64,000 bases of DNA, taken from Sphagnum magellanicum. Lineage: Eukaryota; Streptophyta; Sphagnopsida; Sphagnales; Sphagnaceae. Below are positions 57,404 to 64,000 of this stretch, piece by piece. A model generated the notes under the pieces. The model was not told the DNA's origin, searched no databases, and saw only the letters and a list, made by a program, of their open reading frames with translations. The DNA lies in contig CM038915.1 in NCBI GenBank assembly GCA_021904315.1, positions 13,206,001-13,270,000 of the forward strand, read 5' to 3'. The position numbers were made by a program, and so were the translations under genes. Within the stretch, counting starts at the first letter, position 1, and every line of letters begins with the position of its first letter.

Positions 57404-60240
57404 AAGGCTTACTTGCATGTTCATGGGTCTTCCACAAAACTGGAACTATAGATATGCAAATTCAAGGGATGGTTGATATGCACAAGCTTGAATTCCAAAC
57501 CCACTAAATTATGGTAGGATTCTTAACCCAGTTTGAATGAATGTTATAGACTCATGCTGTGCTGCTCAGATCATTTGTTAAACCTTTCAGTGCATAATTT
57601 CAAGTTCCAAGAATTTCAGAATGAGGAGCATCTCATGTATGCTCATTTTCCTGAGTACTTTTTACTGTTAAAACCTCTTATCAGCAATTGCAAATGCAAA
57701 TTGAATTGTGGAAAATCCCCTAATTACTCTACAGAATCACCAGATTCCAACGCCAAATTTTACCTTCAGATGCGTGGAGTGGAGTGCACACAAGACCTGG
57801 TTTCGCTTTTGGAGGGGAGTCAACAAGAAAAATTCTTTCGAGTAATTGGGGGACCACCGAAAGAGGCGAATAGGTAACACCCAAAACCCCGAATTGAACT
57901 CTGGCCCCTCTCCGCCCGGATGTGAATCCCACCGAAGAAGCTTTTGCACCTGGCCAATACAAAAAAAACGCAAAATACACAAAGACTGCTAGAGTACAAG
58001 CTCAGTGAGTAAGTGTTTTCCAGCAGTGACACAAATCATGATGCTGCAGAAATCATGGAGTTGCAAGCGCATCTGTCTGCCTATCCTATGATCTTACAAA
58101 CCTCGAGAAAGCTTAGCATTATCCTTTCAATTCCAGAACCACAGAGTGAAAGTCAAGCTCCGTGAGCATTCTTGTAGGTACCCAGAATTCCCATTTATGC
58201 AGTGCGATCCGGATCCCTCTTTGTCAAAGAAAGAACTGGCGGTTAAATGTTGAATTTATGGATCCTTGACTGGTGGTTCTCAAAAAGAAAAAAGAATGAG
58301 CTTTGACCAGAAACTGTGCAATTCTTTGAATTTTTTTAAAAAGAACCAGTCAAAGAACAATACCCTGATGTTCACCATTTTGGAAACTATTGCTCACTGT
58401 GTTTTGAACATAGCGAGATCCTCCAATTTGTTTTTTAGTGTAATCAGAGGGCGCCTTACCTAGCATACACAGCATATTTTTCCCTCTGATGTTTGTGGGA
58501 CTGGAGCGGGTGTTCTGTTTTTCATAAAGCACTGGCCCTATTTTTTAACACTACAAGGAGGAGCGGGTCTTAAATAAGGAATTTCCTTCCCCAGAAGCGA
58601 GAGGGAATTTCGAGTCTCATCAGGCATTTCACAAAAACATCAGGCATTTCACAAAAACATCAGGAATTTCACAAAATCAACAGGCATTTCATGGGTTCTC
58701 AGTTCTCATCTGTCAACCGTGCTTTACTTACCCATGCTTTACACTCCATATAACTCCCCACTCCTGAGAGCTCCTCAGGAGTTACCCTATATAACATACT
58801 CCCTGATCGGATTTGGCACCAAACTGTCAAATAATTAATTTAATTTTTAATTTTTAACTTCGACACTTGGTTTTTTAATTCTGAAACTTTTGGCTAATAA
58901 TTATAAAGAATAATAAACATGGTTTTGGTATGTCTATGGGATAGTCTAGTGCCTCTAGACTATCTCAGTCTTTGCAGATTCTTCATTTTTTTTTAAATTA
59001 TTAAAAATTTAGCCCAATTAAATTTTTTTTCTAAAATTCAACCAAACAAAAAATAAATTAATTTATGCCAGAACTGTTCATGTACTACGGTATTATGCCT
59101 TCCATTTTTTTGGTTTTTTTCCATGATTATGGGAAAAATATATTAAAAATGTGAGATCCGATCTGTACATTGGGTAAAGCCCGCACCCTTGAGCTTCATC
59201 CCCACAGTTAACCTTTGTTAATAGGCAATAATGTGACCAGAAACTCCTATGTTTGACCCCCAAGTACTTGCATACAGGCAGGCTAATGTACCCAACAACC
59301 CTTATAATTGCATGGGATGAATGATTTGTTGTAAGTAATTGTTGTGTGAGTATGTACTCTACAAGTACTAAATATTAACTATGATCTACCATCTGTGGTG
59401 TATTGTGAAGTTTGAACCCATTATTTCAACCTGGGCTTCATAATCTACTATTTAGAATGTTTCAACACGTGGCTTAACATGATTTGTCATTCACTTGCCA
59501 TGGGGCATAACCTTCAACCTGCTTTTCTGTTCATTCTTAACTTTCCTACCTACCAGCAATGTAACCCGCTTGTCGATGAATGGAAAGCTAATATGATTGA
59601 GCATATGCGTCTATTAGACCATCGGACAGAATCAAATGCATATTCTACTTCTGTTTGGATGATTTCTACTTTTCACTAAGAGAAATGAACATACATTCAT
59701 CATGCTAACAGTGAATGGTCCTAATGTTTTGTTATTGCTTTGACAATATTATTTTGCACAATCAAATTTCAAGTTAAAATTAGATCTGAATGAAGCATTT
59801 TTATTCAAATCCAAATACTGTTTGGATCATTGTTTTTTTGGGGGATGAATTTTCACAACCTGCCGAGGAAAAAAGAAGGTACAGAGAATTTTTATTTGGA
59901 AAAAATGGGCCCAAGTAACCACATTATGAGGGAAAAAAAGTCTAAAGTCACCATATTTAGAGAGTAGGTTCCAACAAGCCTCCAAATTATAGGAGGAATC
60001 CAAAACTTCTCTACTTGCCCCTCTAGCCAAATTTGGCTAAGTCAAGTCCTTTTGTGCATAACCACCAACCCATTTACATCACAAATTTGAAAAAAAACCA
60101 CTGGCTTGGATCCAAAGCAGTAAACCCTGAAGTGCTACAACCCAATCTTATATATAAATTCACTTAGTCCGTCCGTCCGTCCGTGATAGGGCGTTCCGAC
60201 CCTCTTTGCGATGCCGATTCTGCAACCCCCCAGAAATGAG
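57404..60240. other. Intergenic with small repeats, no gene
   Basis: No supported gene. Minus-strand frames at 57,729-58,032 overlap in all three phases and resemble dispersed-repeat sequence (GIHIRAERGQSSIRGFG). TAGCCAAATTTGGCTA occurs at 60,024-60,039. A CCGT tetranucleotide run lies at about 60,169-60,184. Confidence 0.45.
58621..58690. repeat. 20-bp tandem repeat, 3.5 copies
   Basis: CAGGCATTTCACAAAAACAT at 58,621 and 58,641 (identical), a slightly changed copy at 58,661, and a half copy at 58,681. Confidence 0.9.
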
Positions 60241-60257
60241 CCCCAGAGACCGATTCT

Positions 60258-60705
60258 GCTACGTATTTGCTTCTTTTTTTATTTTATTTTTTGGATTTGT
60301 TTTTTCGGATTTTTCTCCCCTTCTCTTAAATTAACAAAAATGAAGAAACAAAATAAAAAATAAAAAATAAAAAATCGGCAGAAAAATCTAAGGCTACATG
60401 TTTGCTTCTTTTTTTATCTTTTTTTTTTTGGATTTGTTTTTTCGGATTTTTCTCCCCTTCTCTTAAATTAACAAAAATGAAGAAACAAAATAAAAAATAA
60501 AAAATAAGAAATCGGCAGAAAAATCTAAGGCTACGTGTTTGCTTCTTTTTTTATCTTTTTTTTTTTGGATTTGTTTTTTCGGATTTTCTCCCCTTCTCTT
60601 AAATTAACAAAAATGAAGAAACAAAATAAAAAATAAAAAATAAGAAATCGGCAGAAAAATCTAAGGCTACGTGTTTGCTTCTTTTTTTATCTTTTTTTTT
60701 TGGGA
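60258..60705. repeat. 137-bp tandem repeat, 3.3 copies
   Basis: CTACGT.TTTGCTTC begins at 60,258, 60,394, 60,531 and 60,668. Each unit continues GGATTTGTTTTTTCGGATTT, CTCCCCTTCTCTTAAATTAA, then an A-rich tract ending ATCGGCAGAAAAATCTAAGG. Copies are nearly identical, so amplification is recent. Confidence 0.9.
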
Positions 60706-60990
60706 CCCGTTAACGGTCGACTACGTCCCTGACGGAGCTCGGGTTTCAGGCCGACCGGGCCAGGGACGTAGCTCGGGTTTCAGGCCGACCGGGCCCGGCG
60801 CTAATCGGAGGGCGGAATTTCCTGTTCCCAGTCTGTGGGCAAAGCTATTGGAGGAAATTAGGTTACGACATTCTAGCGCGGAACGGAGACCCGGGATAGC
60901 CGACGTGAAGAACGGGGTGCCGGGCCGGGTCCGGTCCGGACTGTGTGTGACGGAGCTCGGCAACTTTTGCTCCAGAGAACACCCACTGAG
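60706..60990. other. GC-rich block with 26-bp direct repeat
   Basis: An abrupt GC-rich island after the 137-bp array. A 26-base direct repeat (AGCTCGGGTTTCAGGCCG...) sits at 60,736-60,761 and 60,770-60,795. Open frames exist on both strands (60,671-61,042 plus; 60,721-60,963 minus) simply because stops are rare here; neither resembles a known protein. It could be an old promoter/first exon, or part of the same amplified element. Confidence 0.5.
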
Positions 60991-61099
60991 GGAAGTTATC
61001 AGCAGTCACTTTTTGGAAAGTTTTTGGTATGGTCGTTGCTGATTTTGGGTACTGTAGCTGTGCAAGATTACAGAACGTCTCTGGGGGGTTTTTTTTTTT

Positions 61100-61215
61100 G
61101 CGAATTGTTTTTGTTTGTAGCCAAAATGGCCATCATCTGTAGGAAGATGTGGAAAAAGTGGGCAATTATCTGAAGAAAGATTTAGCCAAACCTGGCTACA
61201 AATCCAAACATGAAA
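61100..61215. repeat. Diverged copy of the TAGCCA...TGGCTA module
   Basis: TAGCCAAACCTGGCTA at 61,183-61,198, preceded by TAGCCAAAATGGCCATCATC. Related to the palindromic modules at 17.2, 44.1, 60.0 and 62.7 kb. Confidence 0.55.
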
Positions 61216-62094
61216 GCACAAAGCGTTGGGGGTGGCTGGAGTGGCGTAGTCACGGGTTACCCACTAGTAGAAATAAAGACAAAATGACTACCTGAAAATA
61301 ACTGCATCAAACTTCTGAACTGAACATCTCAGATGGGAGTAAATTATAGAGCACAAGGGCAAGGGCATTACCAAAATAAGGGCTCAGGTGAGGTAACAGC
61401 AGCCAAGTGCTGCCCAATTTCAGTAATGACCTTGCCTGTGTGCTTACTGAGTGTAAAGAGAAATCTCGCATTTTGTTTTTTGTTCTGTTTTATCTGTGAT
61501 ACCCAGCAGGTACCCACAGGGTATTGTGGGAAAAACTTCAAAAAACCCAGCAAGATTTTATCCTTCGAAGGTGGTCTCTACATATAGACTAGGGTAATCA
61601 GAGGAGGTCTTTTAGTCTTTTACCTCTGGAGTAATGTCCAAGTATTGGGGCATTTCTGAAAGGAGGGCCTGCTGCTCAAGGCGTGGGCCTGCCTTTTGGA
61701 AATGCCTCACTCTGAGAGAGCTCATTATTGTTTGTAAAGCTGGATCATTAGATTGATCATTAGATCAAGCTTTACAAACGACCAAGATATGCTACCCTGT
61801 ATAGTGGGCTCTTTTAATCATACAAAGGGCATTACAATTTAGCCCGCCATTTAGAAATACTCCACTCTGAGGGTGTTTCATGTGTCAGCTTGATTTTCAA
61901 ATGGAGCATTAGTAGAGGTCAACATGTGTTGTGGGAGGGCTTTACATACGACAGGTAACGAGCCCCAGGCTAGTTACATCCACCAAAATAACATCAGCTA
62001 TAATACACCTTAGCCTTTGTATCTAAAGCTCTAAATTATAAAGTGTGACAAATCAACACTTGGTAGGTATACCTTGAAATGACTGCCATAAAAT
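61216..62094. other. Intergenic with one hairpin, no gene
   Basis: GTTTGTAAAGC (61,730-61,740) and GCTTTACAAAC (61,769-61,779) form a hairpin whose interior repeats GATCATTAGA. The phrase CACTCTGAG(A/G)G occurs at about 61,708 and 61,871 as part of a short direct repeat. No gene is recognised. Confidence 0.5.
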
Positions 62095-62500
62095 GAACCA
62101 ACACTCGACCAGGCACCATTGACTGAATGCCAGTTATAACTCAGTTATTGATGAACCTCAACCAAGTTAATATTTGGTTTCACCTTGGTAACCCTAAGGG
62201 AAATAGGTTACTACTAGTTAAAGGAGATGGTATATAAGGCCTAATGATTGTGGGTTGTTTCAAGGTAGTAAAAAAAAAAAATGCAATTGAGGTTACTACC
62301 ATGGTTAGCTAGAGAACTGGAACCCAACAGAAAACTGTTTCTTGACAACTTTCCATCCATCCCTCATGGAGCACTGCTGAGTGCTCATTCATTAAATTCT
62401 CAATCCAAGTACTGGAAAGTTAGAACATGTCTGGTAATCGATGGCCTCTCCCCAGTTACCTAGTCCATAACTCATCGCTTGGCCCTAGTATAAGCCATCC
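62095..62500 (+). repeat. Dispersed repeat, copy 2 (first copy at 49,765)
   Basis: Same ordered phrases as 49,765-50,200 (AGTTAATATTTGGTTTC, CTTGGTAACC, ACCATGGTTAGCTAGAGAAC, ACCTAGTCCATAACTC), in the same orientation, diverged by insertions and substitutions. Confidence 0.65.
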
Positions 62501-62819
62501 TTGTTTTTACTGGCAAAAAAAGCGAAATAAAAATCAAAATTTCGAAATTGAAGTGATTTTTGTAGGGTTTCAATCGCCAGAAGTTAGCAAAAAATAGGAA
62601 AAATCACCAGAAATAAATGATATTTGGTTTTTAGTATGTAGCCATAAATATAGAATTTTGATTAAAAAATGATTGTACTTCATAATCTGCTGATTTAAAG
62701 CCAGATTTTGGCTAAATTTCCATAGGGATGATCGCCATTTTATCTACATCTTCCTATGGATGATTGCCACTTACAAAAAAAGAAATCCTGAAAAAAACAC
62801 TGGTGTGAACGGGGCTCTC

Positions 62820-62995
62820 GACTGACACAGCGGACAAACAGTGCGTTTCGTACCGACCTTTGGTCCTGCGCCGCCCCCCCACCCCCCGCCTTCTCTCTTT
62901 CCTCTCTTTTGCAGCTCGCTCTTTGCGATTGTGGTTTTCGCTGTGCTTTCTTGCACTCTCTTTGAGGTAATGTTGTGATCTGTAGCGGTCAGGGC
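62820..62995 (+). promoter_or_regulatory. Promoter/5' leader of the GPR107-like gene
   Basis: A C-rich and pyrimidine-rich tract (62,873-62,910, CGCCCCCCCACCCCCCGCC then TCTCTCTTTCCTCTC) typical of plant core promoters without TATA boxes. A minimal upstream frame, ATG-TTG-TGA, lies at 62,970-62,978, 18 bases before the main ATG. Confidence 0.4.
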
Positions 62996-64000
62996 ATGGG
63001 ATTGTCGACGGAGATGGCGAGGAATAAGGTCGGCATGTCGCGGGTGCGGGTGCTGCCGACGTTGGTGTTCTCAGTGGTTGCTCTTTTGTTGTTGTCGTTA
63101 CCCTGTTGTGAGGCAGAAATCAAGCACCTCAGCATTACGGGTGATGCGCGGCCTTTCATCTTGTTCGAGACTTTTGGTTTCGAAGCTCACGGTATGATCA
63201 ACATCGAAGTTTCGGATGTGAAGTTACCAGAAGGTGGTGATGGCGCACGAACGGGCTTCTTTTTGTCTCGTGAAGTGGATCTGGTGCCTGCTTACGAGGA
63301 TTTGCTACAAGACCACAAGGATTGCTTGCTGGAGAGTACTCGGATCACGACCGTCGCCACGTTGGAGAAGGCCGCAGAAGGTGCGTTCAACATCTCATGG
63401 TCTACACCGATTGCCGACGAGTATAGCTTGTATTTCGAGAATTGCTTGAGACAGCCGGTGTCCTTGGACGTCACGACTTCTATGTACAATGTAGAGGACG
63501 GCTATAAGGACTACCTGCCGATGGGACAAACGCAGCTGCCGACGCTGTTTTTCACCTTCTTTCTGGCGCATCTTGTGCTGTTAGGAACCTGGATCTACGT
63601 TTGTTGGAATCAGAAGGTCTCTGTGCATCGGATCCATATTCTCATGGGCGTGCTGCTCGTGCTCAAGGCGCTCAACTTGATATGTGAAGCTGAAGACAAG
63701 CAATATGTGCAGAGGACGGGGACACCGCATGGCTGGGATGTTGCCTACTACATCTTCAATTTTCTCAGGGGAGGTATGCTGTTCAGTGTGATTGTTCTCA
63801 TCGGCACTGGCTGGTCCTTTCTAAAGCCGTTCCTACAAGATAAGGAAAAGAAGGTGCTCATGGTTGTCATCCCTCTCCAGGTGTTTGCCAATGCTGCTTT
63901 CGTTGTTTATGATGAAGCTGGGCCTTCCACCAAAGACTTTTCCACATGGAAGCAAGTGTTTCTGCTTCTGGATATCATCTGCTGTTGTGCAGTCCTGTTC
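62996..64000 (+). CDS. GPR107/108-like lung seven-transmembrane protein (partial)
   Basis: Plant member of the LU7TM family (Arabidopsis CAND6/CAND7 type), Golgi/endosomal membrane proteins linked to trafficking. The frame is open from ATG 62,996 through the last base: 335 codons with no intron, and the C-terminus lies beyond the window. Residues 1-40 form a signal peptide (basic n-region, LVFSVVALLLLSLPCCEA, likely cut before Glu41). Residues 41 to about 180 are the luminal domain with paired cysteines (HKDC, FENC) and the family phrase FNISWSTPIADEYSLYFENC. Transmembrane segments follow from about residue 182 (LPTLFFTFFLAHLVLLGTW), then HILMGVLLVLKALNL, the YYIFNFLRGGMLFSVIVLI helix, a VLMVVIPLQVFANAAF helix and the start of the next (LLLDIICCCAVLF). 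About two further helices and the tail should follow. A short uORF precedes it. Confidence 0.92.
   Translation, partial: MGLSTEMARNKVGMSRVRVLPTLVFSVVALLLLSLPCCEAEIKHLSITGDARPFILFETFGFEAHGMINIEVSDVKLPEGGDGARTGFFLSREVDLVPAYEDLLQDHKDCLLESTRITTVATLEKAAEGAFNISWSTPIADEYSLYFENCLRQPVSLDVTTSMYNVEDGYKDYLPMGQTQLPTLFFTFFLAHLVLLGTWIYVCWNQKVSVHRIHILMGVLLVLKALNLICEAEDKQYVQRTGTPHGWDVAYYIFNFLRGGMLFSVIVLIGTGWSFLKPFLQDKEKKVLMVVIPLQVFANAAFVVYDEAGPSTKDFSTWKQVFLLLDIICCCAVLF

Noticed and set aside
57729-58032. Minus-strand frames resembling a small protein
   Set aside because: Three overlapping frames are all open and repeat-like; no start context or domain, so treated as dispersed repeat.
60671-61042. 123-codon plus-strand frame
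   Set aside because: Open only because of high G+C; the frame crosses the T-rich end of the 137-bp array and includes a direct repeat.
1-64000. LTR retrotransposons or virus-derived elements
   Set aside because: No paired long terminal repeats or recognisable polymerase, integrase or capsid motifs could be supported by eye; decayed copies may be missed.
1-64000. CRISPR arrays or bacterial operons
   Set aside because: Tandem repeats here lack uniform unique spacers, and the genes are spliced and eukaryotic.

Overview
This looks like nuclear DNA from a land plant, probably outside the flowering plants (bryophyte, lycophyte or fern). The evidence is intron-containing plant-type genes: a class C GH9 endoglucanase with a CBM49 module, an APS kinase with an apparent organelle transit peptide, a plant GPR107-like seven-transmembrane protein, and an intron-bearing DUF1348 (NTF2/SnoaL-like) gene. 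They sit in AT-rich DNA full of decayed repeats. The exact lineage cannot be fixed by reading.

Layout. 1-14.3 kb: no intact gene. It holds minisatellites and a CACTA-like element of about 5.7 kb (5,291 to about 10,995) that contains a TAGGT-rich array, a very AT-rich stretch and about 11 copies of a 145-bp tandem repeat. 14.3-18.3 kb: a small gene island with a four-exon minus-strand gene. Its protein of about 369 aa carries a Val/Pro/Glu/Lys repeat core resembling alveolin/articulin cytoskeletal proteins; this is the most unusual object in the window. 18.3-44 kb: a second repeat desert with two remnants of one transposase family (18.7-19.3 and 26.4-27.2 kb), several tandem arrays, and a second CACTA-like element (35,706-38,379).

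44-64 kb: the gene-richer part, with GH9 endoglucanase (+, 8 exons, 45,053-48,985), tRNA-Ala(CGC) (+, 50,590-50,662), a single-exon APS kinase (+, 52,217-53,197), the DUF1348 gene (-, 2 exons, 56,481-57,332), and the first 335 codons of a GPR107/CAND-type protein (+, from 62,996, running off the end). The APS kinase and DUF1348 genes are convergent.

These are independent housekeeping or wall-related genes rather than one pathway: cell-wall glucan hydrolysis, sulfate activation, Golgi/endosomal membrane trafficking, and an enzyme-like protein of unknown substrate. A short palindromic module centred on TAGCCAAATTTGGCTA recurs near several of the genes. Splice sites were placed by eye from GT/AG signals and reading-frame phase.
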